From Phycisphaerae bacterium (GTDB lineage Bacteria; Planctomycetota; Phycisphaerae; SM23-33): a stretch of DNA of 64,000 nucleotides. Numbering within the stretch: the stretch's first letter is position 1; the number at the start of each line of letters is the position of its first letter. Location of the stretch: positions 1-64,000 of the forward strand of contig JAGXKT010000001.1 in the NCBI GenBank assembly GCA_018335035.1. The letters run 5' to 3'. The translations under genes were made by a program, and so were the position numbers. This document shows positions 36,201 to 44,429 of the stretch, piece by piece. The notes below the pieces were generated by a model. That model had not been told where the DNA came from. It did not search any database and saw only the letters and a program-made list of their open reading frames with translations.

Positions 36201-36926
36201 TTGGCGCATGTGGACGCCTGGTTGGAGACACTGTCCGGCCCGGCGCCCGAGACGCGCCCCGCCGGCCGGGACGAGTTGCGCGCGTCCCTGCGTGTTCTGG
36301 CGACACGCCTTCTGGTGATGCAGCATCGCTACGCCGAGGCCGCCGCCCGAGCCGAGCAGTATCTGGCCGACGATGCCGACCAGGTGGACTTGTGGGTTCT
36401 GCGGTCGACGGCCTTGGGCGAGTTGGGCAAGGTCGATCCGGGCATGTCGGCCTTGGAGAAGGCCTACGAGCTGGACGCAGATGACGCGATGCTGAACAAC
36501 AACCTCGGGTACTACTACGCCGACCGCGGCGTGAAGCTGGACAGGGCCGAGGCGATGATTCGAAAGGCCTTGGCGGCCCGACCGGATGAGGCGTCGTTTC
36601 AGGATTCGCTGGGGTGGGCACTCTACAAGCAGGGCAAGCTCCGTCCGTCCGGGAGAATCTTCTATGCCCTGATTGCCTCCGGACGCGGCGGGGATCATCC
36701 GGTGATGCTGGACCACGCCGGTGACGTGTACTACCGGCTTGGGTGGCGCCAGCGGGCGGAACGCATGTGGCGCCGCGCGGTAGAAGCCGCTGACGACGAG
36801 GACGAGCCCATGCGCGAGGTGCGTGTGACGCGGGAGGCGGCCGGACGCAAGCTTGAGGCATTACGGGCGGGACGCCCCGTCGAAGTGGCCCCGCTCGGCG
36901 AGGGTATCGAGACGCGGGCCGACTGA
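33276..36926 (+). CDS. large TPR-repeat lipoprotein
   Basis: A 1216-aa protein. ATG 33276 has GGAG/GAGG upstream and starts an Arg-rich signal peptide (RHTRRCATGALVLTAALCCTLCGSC) that ends in a plausible lipobox cysteine. After a Pro/Thr/Ala linker, the whole protein consists of tetratricopeptide repeats, e.g. LLAEGDYDAARRVLERAVGFAPDHPRIRHALGLAYAGLDN and DDAMLNNNLGYYYADRGVKLDRAEAMIRKALAARPDEASFQDSLGWALYKQGKL. TPRs are protein-protein scaffolds. A lipid anchor would place it in the periplasm facing either membrane. Its partner is unknown. Neighbours hisG and yebC give no functional clue. Confidence 0.85.
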   Translation: MAAPRRQRGASTEPTARHTRRCATGALVLTAALCCTLCGSCAPPGTPSGPSATTRPASRPATQPAPLPPEARVALADLTPDIAAPVRAPADVELPERASELTQRGEKLLAEGDYDAARRVLERAVGFAPDHPRIRHALGLAYAGLDNAGKAAANLRRSTSAAPDDLPGQVILGWAALSEDKTDEALRHFRTARKCSGFEPGNPWAAEALLGLTHALAETGRWQAALDAAATLNVWIDQHGRAYIDRERLESLVLAPAQLMRLRGGLLLRLRRYEEAAEVLERAFGRDRLDERTQRMLTAALVKMEAYERAEALLSELASEPAQRGQVAALTAQVCRAAGDAAVARRIWQAYRRANPTKLDASLAAALAETAVEVGGHGEAMAILRGVAEEMPASARIAQSLARLYAEKGEIKRGLEVLVAALAGGAENADRIAQAAREVAVHARSGLPRRLIDWAAADERAPAAAYYIAGVVAWQAGKPYLAATTFDKAAAAQADFLPAYEAWVDVLLATERYDQTRTVLKRLRDALGDEAVFTHFLEGKALLASRKCRSAEAALNRALQINARHTPSLLLLAWAMERQGRSDEASGRLMQELRQRPEDAALMRGLFRRLLERGGTDSALKLLSVLRKSSAPQAVVAEMTAAVYLRRGAIEQAVEAIEHFAAAGGDARDQAVLELWARANPTHWLVAKDEWVLLRRGLGELLDARPADRRGGRLLTTLLLLGGQFEQAADVMERLHRRCPEDLYIERRYVTALAAAERYEQVVRHAEGLLSENAQNMWALEQALGALDELKRTDRAVALVRSVIERADSEAVRNECRMRLLGVYEQAERPQEALEAVEEWLPTATQNLGRALRAMRLVLLVEAGRYDDAQAAADDWQKTGRSDGRVAWHILADALIEAEQYDRAVALLRERIEKTDREEDKDVLSQKLLLALGAAGHFNEADALAETWFTDQRYARQPRELLVAAYVQGDKPDEALAHVDAWLETLSGPAPETRPAGRDELRASLRVLATRLLVMQHRYAEAAARAEQYLADDADQVDLWVLRSTALGELGKVDPGMSALEKAYELDADDAMLNNNLGYYYADRGVKLDRAEAMIRKALAARPDEASFQDSLGWALYKQGKLRPSGRIFYALIASGRGGDHPVMLDHAGDVYYRLGWRQRAERMWRRAVEAADDEDEPMREVRVTREAAGRKLEALRAGRPVEVAPLGEGIETRAD

Positions 36927-36955
36927 CTCCCGGCCGACAGCAACGGAGCACGACG

Positions 36956-37702
36956 ATGGCAGGGCATTCCCACTGGGCACGGATCAAGCGGCAGAAGGCC
37001 GCTAACGACGCCAAACGCGGGCGTGCGTGGAGCAAGTTGGCGCGGCGGATCATCGTCGCTGCGCGTAGCGGCGGCGATCCCGAGGACAACCTGACGCTGC
37101 GATATGCTATCGACGACGCCAAGGCGGCCAACATGCCCAAGGATACCATCGACCGGGCCATCAAGAAGGGCACGGGCGAACTGGGCGGCGCCGAATACGA
37201 ACAGGTGATCTACGAGGGCTACGGGCCCGGCGGGGTGGCGTTTCTGGTCGACTGCCTGACCGACAATCGCAATCGCACCGGTGCGGAGGTTCGCAAGATC
37301 TTCGAGCGCGCCGGCGGGCAACTTGGCGCCACCAACTGCGTCGCGTGGATGTTCGCTCAGAAGGGAACGTTTCTCGTATCGTCCGAGGTGACCGACGAAG
37401 ACACGCTCATGGAGATTGCTCTCGAGGCCGGCGCCGATGACATCCAGCGCGATGGGGACTTCTTCGAGATCACTTGCGACGTCAGCGCCTACGGCAGCGT
37501 CAAGGACGTCCTGGCCGAACGCGAGATTCCAGTGGACTCGTCCGAACTGGCGATGGTGCCCAATAACACCGTCGAGGCCGCGGGCGACAAGGCCCGCCAC
37601 ATCGTGACGCTTATGGAGGCCTTTGAGGATCACGACGACGTGCAGAACGTCTATACGAACGCGGATATCGCTGACGACGTGCTCGCCGAGGCCGGCGGGT
37701 AA
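36956..37702 (+). CDS. yebC: YebC/PmpR family regulatory protein
   Basis: A 248-aa YebC/PmpR family protein, known as a transcription regulator and more recently linked to relief of ribosome stalling (TACO1 relatives). The full family pattern is present: MAGHSHWARIKRQKAANDAKRGRAWSKLARRIIVAAR, NMPKDTIDRAIKKGTG, YEGYGPGGVAFLVDCLTDNRNRT, AWMFAQKGTF, then MVPNNTV. CGGAG precedes the start. ruvC/ruvA, common partners elsewhere, are not nearby. Confidence 0.94.
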   Translation: MAGHSHWARIKRQKAANDAKRGRAWSKLARRIIVAARSGGDPEDNLTLRYAIDDAKAANMPKDTIDRAIKKGTGELGGAEYEQVIYEGYGPGGVAFLVDCLTDNRNRTGAEVRKIFERAGGQLGATNCVAWMFAQKGTFLVSSEVTDEDTLMEIALEAGADDIQRDGDFFEITCDVSAYGSVKDVLAEREIPVDSSELAMVPNNTVEAAGDKARHIVTLMEAFEDHDDVQNVYTNADIADDVLAEAGG

Positions 37703-37789
37703 GCGGGAAACTGACGACTGGCGAGAGCAGAACGGCGAAAGGCATGGCGCGGCGCATTCGTCATTCAAGTCTCTGCGTGTGAGCTTTCG

Positions 37790-38911
37790 TTACTTGAGTT
37801 TCAACTCGACACCGTCGGCCTTCCACTTCTCAAGCAGTTTGTTGAACTGCGCCAGCGTCTCGGTCAGTTGTTTCGAGGCGGTTACGAGGTTTTCGTATAG
37901 TTCCGTGTCGTGAAGCATTTTGCCGGCCGTGCCTTCGCCGCGATCGAGCCGCGCCGCCGAGCGCTGAAGCGTCTCGACGAGCGTGCTGATCTTCTCAGCG
38001 CTTGCGATGAGTTTCTGCATCAGCTTGTGCGAATCGCTGCGGACGGAGCCGACCATCTCGCGGGCATCTTCCGAGAACGTCTGGAGCTGCTTCAGTGAGG
38101 CGACGGCGTGTTGCGAGGCGCGGTCGAGATTGTCGAGCGTACGGCTCATCTTCTCCCGGGACTCCGGGTCGCCGAACAGCCCGTCCAGCCCGTCGAGTAT
38201 GCGGCTGATCTTCGCCATGGGGGTCCGGGGGGCGGGTCGTGTCGTTGTCGCGGCCGGTGCGGTCGCCGGAGACGTCGAGGGGGCGGCCTCGCCCGTCGCG
38301 AAAAGCGCGTTGATGTTCTCGGCCAGGCGCGTCAATTCGCGTAGAGCCGGTCCGGCGTCGTCGGCGAGTTGCCCGAGCTTGGCCGCGGCGTCCATCGCCG
38401 GACGGGCGTCGGACAGGAAGCTCTCAATGCGCCGTCCGACGTCGCGTGCCTCCTGGGCTAAGTTCGTCGCTTCGTGCTTTGCGCGGATCGTCACGGCACG
38501 ATCTGTCGGAAGGAGTTCATACGGTTGTCCGGTCGTCTCGTTGATCAGCGCTTTGCCATCGGCTTGCAGGGCGACGTAGGGCTGGCCGGACAGGCCCTGC
38601 GTGTACATGTGGGCCTGTGTGTTTCCGGGCAGGCGAATGTTCCCGTCGATCCGCGCGGTCATCGTCACGCCCGCGCCGGGTTTGCCCGGCTGGGCGAAGC
38701 GCACGTCGGTGATCTGGCCGATCTGCATGCCCGACATGTGCACGGCATCACCGGCGCGAACGCCGCCGCTGTGATCGAAGCGGATATGAATCACGTAACC
38801 GGTCTGGAACACTTGCGGCAGCCCGGTGAACATCACCACAAGCACGCCCAGAAGGACCAAAGCCAGAACCACCGTCAGGCCAACGATTACGTTTCGGGTG
38901 CGCTCCTGCAT
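37790..38911 (-). CDS. mlaD: MlaD family MCE lipid transport protein
   Basis: A 373-aa MCE-domain protein, the periplasmic substrate-binding part of an Mla-type phospholipid transporter. It has one N-terminal membrane helix (VIVGLTVVLALVLLGVLVVMFTGL), the MCE domain (YVIHIRFDHSGGVRAGDAVHMSGMQIGQITDVRF ... NIRLPGNTQAHMYTQGLSGQPYVALQADG) and a long helical region (about 180-373) with heptad-like repeats that could form a bridge across the periplasm. It overlaps mlaF by one base (TGATG), with AGGAGAG as ribosome-binding site. Confidence 0.88.
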   Translation of the reverse strand: MQERTRNVIVGLTVVLALVLLGVLVVMFTGLPQVFQTGYVIHIRFDHSGGVRAGDAVHMSGMQIGQITDVRFAQPGKPGAGVTMTARIDGNIRLPGNTQAHMYTQGLSGQPYVALQADGKALINETTGQPYELLPTDRAVTIRAKHEATNLAQEARDVGRRIESFLSDARPAMDAAAKLGQLADDAGPALRELTRLAENINALFATGEAAPSTSPATAPAATTTRPAPRTPMAKISRILDGLDGLFGDPESREKMSRTLDNLDRASQHAVASLKQLQTFSEDAREMVGSVRSDSHKLMQKLIASAEKISTLVETLQRSAARLDRGEGTAGKMLHDTELYENLVTASKQLTETLAQFNKLLEKWKADGVELKLK

Positions 38912-39723
38912 CAGCCGCTCTCCTGTCCGGCGGGGGACATCCGTCCCAGCGGGCCGGTCTCGATCCGGGCCAGTTCATCGGGGCTGGCTCGGCCCTGGAC
39001 GAATCGGGCCACTACCTCGTTGTCCACGCGGTCCAGCTTCTCTGCGGATGTGTCGGCGATGAAGTGCCCGTTGTAGAGCATCAACACGCGGTCACCGACG
39101 CGCCGCGCCGAGTGCAGGTCATGCGTGACGACGACGGCCGTGGCGTCCAGCGCCGCTTTCAGCCGCAGGATCAACTCGTTGATCAGGTCCGCGCGAATCG
39201 GATCCAATCCGGTCGTCGGCTCATCATAGAAGATCACGTCAGGGCCGATGGCGATCGCCCGCGCCAGGGCGACGCGCTTCTTCTCCCCGCCGGACAAATC
39301 CTCCGGCCAGCGGTCTTGGAAGCCGTCCAGCCCGACCAGCGCCAACACGTGTTGGCAGCGGCGGCGCCGCTCCTCCGCTGTGCCGACTTCGTGCTCGATC
39401 AGCGGGAAGCATACGTTCGCGCCCACAGTCAGCGAATCGAACAATGCCGCTCCCTGAAAGAGAAACCCCATCCGCCGGCGCAGGACGGCAAGCTCTCGAC
39501 CCTTCATGGCGGAGATGGGGCGTCCGGCGAACTGCACCGTGCCGCTATCCGGGCGGATCAGCCCGGCCATGTGCTTGAGCAGCACGCTCTTGCCGCAGCC
39601 CGAGGGACCGATCACAACCGTCGTCTGTCCGGCGTGGACGTCGAGGTCCACGCCGCGCAGTACGGACGTGGTGTCGAAGGTCTTGTGCACATCGCGGAGG
39701 CGGATGATCGGTTCGGTATCCAC
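38911..39723 (-). CDS. mlaF: MlaF-type ABC transporter ATP-binding protein
   Basis: A 270-aa ABC ATPase. Walker A is GPSGCGKSVLLKHMAG, the signature LSGGEKKRVALARA, Walker B VIFYDEPTTGLDP and the switch His in VVVTHDLHSA. The close fit to MlaF/TtgA proteins and the MCE partner directly downstream indicate lipid transport between membranes. The permease MlaE is not in this cluster, and the gene upstream is an acetyltransferase. MlaE must be elsewhere if the complex is complete. Confidence 0.9.
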   Translation of the reverse strand: MDTEPIIRLRDVHKTFDTTSVLRGVDLDVHAGQTTVVIGPSGCGKSVLLKHMAGLIRPDSGTVQFAGRPISAMKGRELAVLRRRMGFLFQGAALFDSLTVGANVCFPLIEHEVGTAEERRRRCQHVLALVGLDGFQDRWPEDLSGGEKKRVALARAIAIGPDVIFYDEPTTGLDPIRADLINELILRLKAALDATAVVVTHDLHSARRVGDRVLMLYNGHFIADTSAEKLDRVDNEVVARFVQGRASPDELARIETGPLGRMSPAGQESG

Positions 39724-39745
39724 GGTTCGGCTCGCAGTGCACGGT

Positions 39746-40219
39746 TTACCGTTCGGAATCGGACGTGTCCAGCATTCGTACCATCGCGGTTTCGTCGCAG
39801 GCGTCGAATTTGGGACACGCGATGCATTCGCGCCAGACTTTCTCCGGCAGCGCGTCGCGCTCCATCGGCTCGAAGCCCATTTGTGCGAAGAATGCCACCT
39901 CGTACGTCAAGGCAAACAGCTTGTCCACGCCCAGTGCGCGGGCGTCGGCGACGGCGGCCGATACCAGCGCGCGTCCCACACCGCGCCCGCGGTCCTTTGT
40001 CGCCACGGCCAGCGATTTTATCTCCGCCAGGTCGGACCAGAACACGTGCGTCGCCACGCAGCCGATGACGCGGCCGTCCTGCTCGGCGACGTGGAAGTCC
40101 CGCAGCGATGTATAGACGCTTTCGAGCGAGCGGTGTAGCATCAGGCCGCGTTCGGCGTATTCGTTGATCAGCTCACAGATCGCGGGTCCGTCGACAATCA
40201 TGGCACGTCGAATTCGCAT
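39746..40219 (-). CDS. N-acetylglutamate synthase-like GNAT acetyltransferase
   Basis: A 157-aa GNAT acetyltransferase starting at ATG 40219 (MRIRRAMIVDGPAI). The acetyl-CoA-binding motif is SLAVATKDRGRGVGRALVSAAV, and LRDFHVAEQDGRVIGCVATHVFWSDLAEIKS precedes it. The C-terminal ALPEKVWRECIACPKFDACDE is typical of short NAGS-like enzymes that make N-acetylglutamate for arginine synthesis. The four cysteines could bind metal. It is 22 bp upstream of mlaF on the same strand; no ribosome-binding site is obvious. The arginine role is inferred from the family. Confidence 0.78.
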   Translation of the reverse strand: MRIRRAMIVDGPAICELINEYAERGLMLHRSLESVYTSLRDFHVAEQDGRVIGCVATHVFWSDLAEIKSLAVATKDRGRGVGRALVSAAVADARALGVDKLFALTYEVAFFAQMGFEPMERDALPEKVWRECIACPKFDACDETAMVRMLDTSDSER

Positions 40220-40325
40220 AGCGCCATTGTAACGCTGCGGCGCTGCGCCGCCAGCCGGGTTGTCCGCCGACTGATGCCCGGTGGGCATACAATGAACTAC
40301 GTGTGTCACTCGGAGCGAGAAAGAG

Positions 40326-41855
40326 ATGGCTCAATTGACCCCCGGTCTGGACGCTGCCGTTGCCGAGCCGCCGAAGTCCCCGCCGTGTGTGATCGTGCTG
40401 TTCGGCATCACAGGCGACCTGGCGGCGCGGAAGATCGTCCCGGCCCTGTACAACCTCGCACGGCAGGGCCTTCTGGATGAGCGTACGGCCGTGCTGGGCG
40501 TGGGACGGCGCGAGATCACATCCGAGCAATTGCGGCAGCGTTTGGGTGAGGCCCTGCGCGCCGGGTCGGGCAAGCGGCCGGTCGACGAGAAGGTCTGGTC
40601 CGACTTGTCCGAACGCATAGAGTACGTGATCGCCCACGCCGATCGGGCCGACCAGTACGACGAACTTGCCGAGCGCGTCGCTGAGCTGGATGCCGACATC
40701 GGCGCCGGCGGCAACCGTCTGCATTATGTGGCTACGAGCCCGGAAGCGTTTGACGCCGTAGTCGAGAACATCGGCCAGGCGGGCATGCACCGCCCCGGCG
40801 CCGAGGGCGCTTTCGCGCGGCTCGTCGTGGAGAAGCCCTTCGGGTCGGATCTTTCCAGCGCCCAGGCGCTCAACGCGACCATCGCTGAGCGATTCGACGA
40901 GCGAGACGTGTTTCGCATCGACCACTACTTGGGCAAGGAGACGGTGCAGAACATCCTTGTGCTGCGGTTTGCCAATGCCGTGTTCGACCCTCTACTGAAC
41001 AACCGGTTCGTGGAGCGGGTGGAGATCACGACGGCCGAGGGCGAGGGAATGGAAGGCCGGCGCGGGCGCTACTACGACCGTACGGGCGCGCTGCGGGACA
41101 TGGTACAGAACCACATGCTGCAACTTCTGGCGCTGGTGACGATGGAACGGCCCGAGTGCATCGGTTGCGAGCCGGTTCGCGACCGGAAGGTCGAGCTGCT
41201 ACGCGCCGTCCGGCCGCCGACGGGACAGGACGTGGCCGCGCGGACCGTCCGCGGGCAGTACGAGGCGGGTGACGGCGCCTGCGACTATCGCGAGGAGGAG
41301 GGCGTTGCGCCCGATTCGCAGACCGAGACGTACGCGGCCGTGCGCTTGGGTATCGACAACGACCGTTGGCGAGGCGTGGGCTTCTACCTGCGGACGGGCA
41401 AACGCCTGGCGCGCAAGGCCGCTCACATCGTTGTGGTCTTCCGTCGGGAAGCGTCAGGACCTTTCACGGATGAGGCCTGCGACCTGCGCTCGCCGAATCG
41501 GCTGGTGATCCGGCTGTACCCCGACGAGGGCATTTCGCTTGTATTCGATGCGAAAGTCCCCGGGATGCGCCCGTTGTTGCGTCCGGTGCGGATGGACTTC
41601 CCGTATGAGGCGGCGTTCGACGGGGGCTCGCCGGAGGCCTACGAGCACTTGTTGCTGGATGCCTTGCGCGGTGAGCCGCTGAGTTTCATTCGAAGTGACG
41701 AGGTCGAGGCCGCGTGGCGGATAATTGACCCGATCAAAATTCAATGGAACAAGACCGGATTGCCGACGTTGAATAGGTATGCCTCCGGCTCCTGGGGGCC
41801 GGCCGAGTCCGATGGGTTACTCGGCGATGCATATACGCACTGGCAAAGTCCGTGA
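40326..41855 (+). CDS. zwf: glucose-6-phosphate 1-dehydrogenase
   Basis: A 509-aa G6PDH, which oxidises glucose 6-phosphate to 6-phosphogluconolactone with NAD(P)+. The coenzyme site is FGITGDLAARKIVPALYNL and the active-site signature is FRIDHYLGKETVQNIL near residue 200. Further markers are MVQNHMLQLLALVTMERP, YLRTGKRLARKAAHI and the C-terminal region with WRIIDPI. A TACAAT -10-like box lies at 40288. pgl follows 42 bp later, so the two make the oxidative pentose phosphate entry. Confidence 0.95.
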   Translation: MAQLTPGLDAAVAEPPKSPPCVIVLFGITGDLAARKIVPALYNLARQGLLDERTAVLGVGRREITSEQLRQRLGEALRAGSGKRPVDEKVWSDLSERIEYVIAHADRADQYDELAERVAELDADIGAGGNRLHYVATSPEAFDAVVENIGQAGMHRPGAEGAFARLVVEKPFGSDLSSAQALNATIAERFDERDVFRIDHYLGKETVQNILVLRFANAVFDPLLNNRFVERVEITTAEGEGMEGRRGRYYDRTGALRDMVQNHMLQLLALVTMERPECIGCEPVRDRKVELLRAVRPPTGQDVAARTVRGQYEAGDGACDYREEEGVAPDSQTETYAAVRLGIDNDRWRGVGFYLRTGKRLARKAAHIVVVFRREASGPFTDEACDLRSPNRLVIRLYPDEGISLVFDAKVPGMRPLLRPVRMDFPYEAAFDGGSPEAYEHLLLDALRGEPLSFIRSDEVEAAWRIIDPIKIQWNKTGLPTLNRYASGSWGPAESDGLLGDAYTHWQSP

Positions 41856-41897
41856 GGCCTAAGGGCACGTTGCGACGGGTTACTGTTCGGGCCGAAG

Positions 41898-42677
41898 ATG
41901 ATGAGCGACGAGCGAACAAGTCGACAGGTCGTAATCAAACCCTCGGCCGACGGGGCATGCAAATACGTGGCTGATTTGCTGTGTGGCATCCTTCGCGACG
42001 CCGTCGAGCAGCGCGGCGCGTGTTGGCTGGCGCTGGCCGGCGGCACGACGCCGCGGTCGCTGTATCGCACGCTGGCCGACCGCGCTCTTGCCGAAGACCT
42101 GCCCTGGTCGCGGGCGGAGTTCTTCTTCACCGATGAGCGAGACGTACCGCACGACGACGTAGACAGCAATTACGGCATGGCCCAGCGCCTGCTTCTGGAC
42201 CATGTGCCGGTTCCCGGCCATCAGGTCCACCCGATGCCGGCTGACGCGCCTGACCTGGCTGCCGCGGCGGCCGAGTACGAACAGACCCTGCGGCGGCATG
42301 TCCCCCCCGGACCCAACGGGCTACCGCAGTTCGATGTTGTGTTGTTGGGCATGGGTGCCGACGGGCACGTGGCGAGCTTGTTTCCCGACCTCAACGTGCT
42401 CAACGAACGCGAGCGGCTCGTGGCGGCGGATTTCATCCCGCAACTCGGTCGCAATCGCATGACCCTGACGTTCCCCGTCATCAATGCGGCGCGGAACGTG
42501 ATTCTGCTGGTCACGGGCGAAGATAAGGCCGACGCCGTGGCGGGTGTGCTCAGCGATGATGCCCTGAGCCGCCGGCGTTTCCCGGCCTCGGGGGTAGGCC
42601 CGGTCGGCGGGGGGCTCTACGTCGCCGTCGACGCACCGGCGGCGCGCAAGGCGAACTTGCGTGGGCAGACGGCGTAA
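41898..42677 (+). CDS. pgl: 6-phosphogluconolactonase
   Basis: A 259-aa 6-phosphogluconolactonase of the SugarP_isomerase type, which hydrolyses the G6PDH product. Family motifs are LALAGGTTPRSLYRTLAD, FFTDERDVPHDDVDSNYGMAQRLLLD, VVLLGMGADGHVASLFPDL and LTFPVINAARNVILLVTGEDKA. It directly follows zwf. 6-phosphogluconate dehydrogenase or edd/eda is not in the window. Confidence 0.94.
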   Translation: MMSDERTSRQVVIKPSADGACKYVADLLCGILRDAVEQRGACWLALAGGTTPRSLYRTLADRALAEDLPWSRAEFFFTDERDVPHDDVDSNYGMAQRLLLDHVPVPGHQVHPMPADAPDLAAAAAEYEQTLRRHVPPGPNGLPQFDVVLLGMGADGHVASLFPDLNVLNERERLVAADFIPQLGRNRMTLTFPVINAARNVILLVTGEDKADAVAGVLSDDALSRRRFPASGVGPVGGGLYVAVDAPAARKANLRGQTA

Positions 42678-42678
42678 C

Positions 42679-42696
42679 GGCGGGCTGGGACCCGCC
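42679..42696. terminator. hairpin between convergent pgl and pseudo-receiver gene
   Basis: GGCGGG and CCCGCC pair around CTGGGA, one base after the pgl stop. No T tract; it may serve both directions. Confidence 0.4.
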
Positions 42697-42715
42697 GCAC
42701 TTCAGCGAAGCGGTC

Positions 42716-43114
42716 TCAGGCCGAGGCCGCAACCTGCCGGCGATGGGGACGCGTTCCGGAGGCGGCGTTTTCCATGGCGGCCAGGATCGCGTCGGGAAGG
42801 TCGTCGCGGTGAAGCAGGGGTTTGAGCAGCAATTCGTCGCCGCCGCGCTGCCAGGCGCGCCAGGCGCGATCGTAGCGGTCCATCTGCTCGGTCAGGAGGA
42901 CGGCCGGGCGGCTCGGCAACGCGGCGATCCGTTCCAAAATGCCCGAGGCGGTCAACTCGGCCGAGACGATTATCAAGTCCGGCTGCCAGTGATCGATACG
43001 CTCCAGCGCCGCCCAGGGACTGGGCTGATGGACCACGTTGTGGGCGTGGGACTCGAGATGACGCGTTGCCTGGTCGGCGAAACGCCCGTCCGGATCGGCA
43101 ATGAGTACCTTCAT
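42716..43114 (-). CDS. stand-alone pseudo-receiver domain protein
   Basis: A 132-aa protein from ATG 43114 (MKVLIADPDGRF). The layout is that of a CheY-like receiver: the acidic pair in LIADPDGRF, then PDLIIVSAELTASGI, the TE/T switch region in VLLTEQMDRY, and a conserved Lys in ELLLKPLL. Where active receivers have the phospho-accepting Asp (DLIILDxxMP), this has Ser (VSAEL), so phosphorylation is unlikely. There is no output domain, no kinase nearby, and the C-terminus is basic. It may act by protein binding. It is on the minus strand downstream of nadA. Confidence 0.65.
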   Translation of the reverse strand: MKVLIADPDGRFADQATRHLESHAHNVVHQPSPWAALERIDHWQPDLIIVSAELTASGILERIAALPSRPAVLLTEQMDRYDRAWRAWQRGGDELLLKPLLHRDDLPDAILAAMENAASGTRPHRRQVAASA

Positions 43115-43322
43115 GGTGCTGCCTTTTCGCCACATGCCGACCCGCCCGATACGAGCCGACCCTCCCCACACGTACTCTATCGGCACGATGCGACGGCGAA
43201 GTGAGCCCGAATTTCCGGTGAATGCCGCAGTCGGCAACCCGCGTGACGCGGCGCAACCGTCAGGCGAAGCCGGATAGCTGCGAGCCGGTGGTCGCGGCGG
43301 GCAATCCACGCCTGCCGTCGTG

Positions 43323-44429
43323 TCAGATTGCGATCATGCGTTGCAGGGCGGTTCGGGCGTCGTCGGCGACGTCGTCGGCCACGCGGATGACGTGGATCGG
43401 CTCGCCGGCGGCGATGGCGTCCAGCGTCCACAGCAGGTGCGGCAGGTCGATGCGCGCCATCTGCACGCACGTGGCGCGACCGGCCGACAGCACGCGAATC
43501 GACTGGTCCGGATGCTCGCGTGCGAGGCGCTCGACCATGTTGCTCTCGGTGCCGATGACCCAGCGGCTGCCGGGCGCCGCCTCGCCGACGGCCGCGCGGA
43601 TCTGCTCGGTGCTGCCGGCGCGGTCGGCCGCGTCCACCACGGCGCGCGGGCACTCGGGATGGACCATGATCGTCGCCTCGGGCTCGTCCTGGCGGGCGCG
43701 CTCGACGTCGTCCCGGGTGAAAAGCTGGTGAACGTAGCAGTGGCCCTGCCACAGTACGAACGTCGCTCGCTCGACGTCTTCGGCGCTGAGCCCGCCGCCG
43801 GGCTGATGGGGGTCGTAAGTCGCCAGGTCGGCCTCGTCGTAGCCCATCGCCGCGGCCGTGTTCCGCGCCAGGTGCTGGTCCGGGACGGCGAAGACCTTCC
43901 GCCCGCCGGCGCCGCCGTCGGGCGCCGGGCGCAGGGCCCAGTCGAACACTTTCCGCACGTTGGAGGAGGTGCAGCAGGCCCCGCCAGCCCGACCGGTGAG
44001 GGCCTTGATCGCCGCGGTCGAGTTGACGTACGCCACGGGCACGATCGGCGCGTCGGTCATCGCGCGCAATTCGTCCAGCGCCGCGGCCACATCGGCGTAC
44101 TCGGCCATGTCCGCCATCGCGCAGCCCGCCGCGAGGTTCGGCAGGCAGACCCTCTGGTGCGGGGCGGAGAGGATCTCGGCCGACTCGGCCATGAAGTGCA
44201 CGCCGCAGAAGACGATGAACTCGGCGTCGGCCTGCTCGGCGGCCTGGCGGGAAAGCTTCAGGGAGTCTCCGGTGAAATCGGCGAACTGGAACACCTCGTC
44301 TCGCTGGTAGTGATGCCCGAGGATCACGAGCCGGTTGCCCAACTCGCGTTTGCGGAGCGCGATGCGCTGGGTCAGCGTCTGGTGGTCGGCGGCTGCATAC
44401 TCGGCGGGAATCTGATCCGTCTCAGCCAT
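43323..44429 (-). CDS. nadA: quinolinate synthase A
   Basis: A 368-aa quinolinate synthase, which condenses iminoaspartate with dihydroxyacetone phosphate in NAD synthesis. The family pattern is clear: LVILGHHYQRDEVFQFADFTGDSL, FIVFCGVHFMAESAEIL, VAYVNSTAAIKA, CCTSSNV, IMVHPECPR, and IGTESNMVERL. Three conserved cysteines (in CLPNLAAGC, CCTSSN and HPECP contexts) would hold a 4Fe-4S cluster. It overlaps the end of murJ by 8 nt, so it is in the same operon. Confidence 0.94.
   Translation of the reverse strand: MAETDQIPAEYAAADHQTLTQRIALRKRELGNRLVILGHHYQRDEVFQFADFTGDSLKLSRQAAEQADAEFIVFCGVHFMAESAEILSAPHQRVCLPNLAAGCAMADMAEYADVAAALDELRAMTDAPIVPVAYVNSTAAIKALTGRAGGACCTSSNVRKVFDWALRPAPDGGAGGRKVFAVPDQHLARNTAAAMGYDEADLATYDPHQPGGGLSAEDVERATFVLWQGHCYVHQLFTRDDVERARQDEPEATIMVHPECPRAVVDAADRAGSTEQIRAAVGEAAPGSRWVIGTESNMVERLAREHPDQSIRVLSAGRATCVQMARIDLPHLLWTLDAIAAGEPIHVIRVADDVADDARTALQRMIAI

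Noticed and set aside
33861-36716. 951-aa minus-strand ORF antisense to the TPR gene
   Set aside because: High-GC antisense shadow, His/Gln/Arg-rich and without domains; the plus-strand frame has clear TPR repeats.
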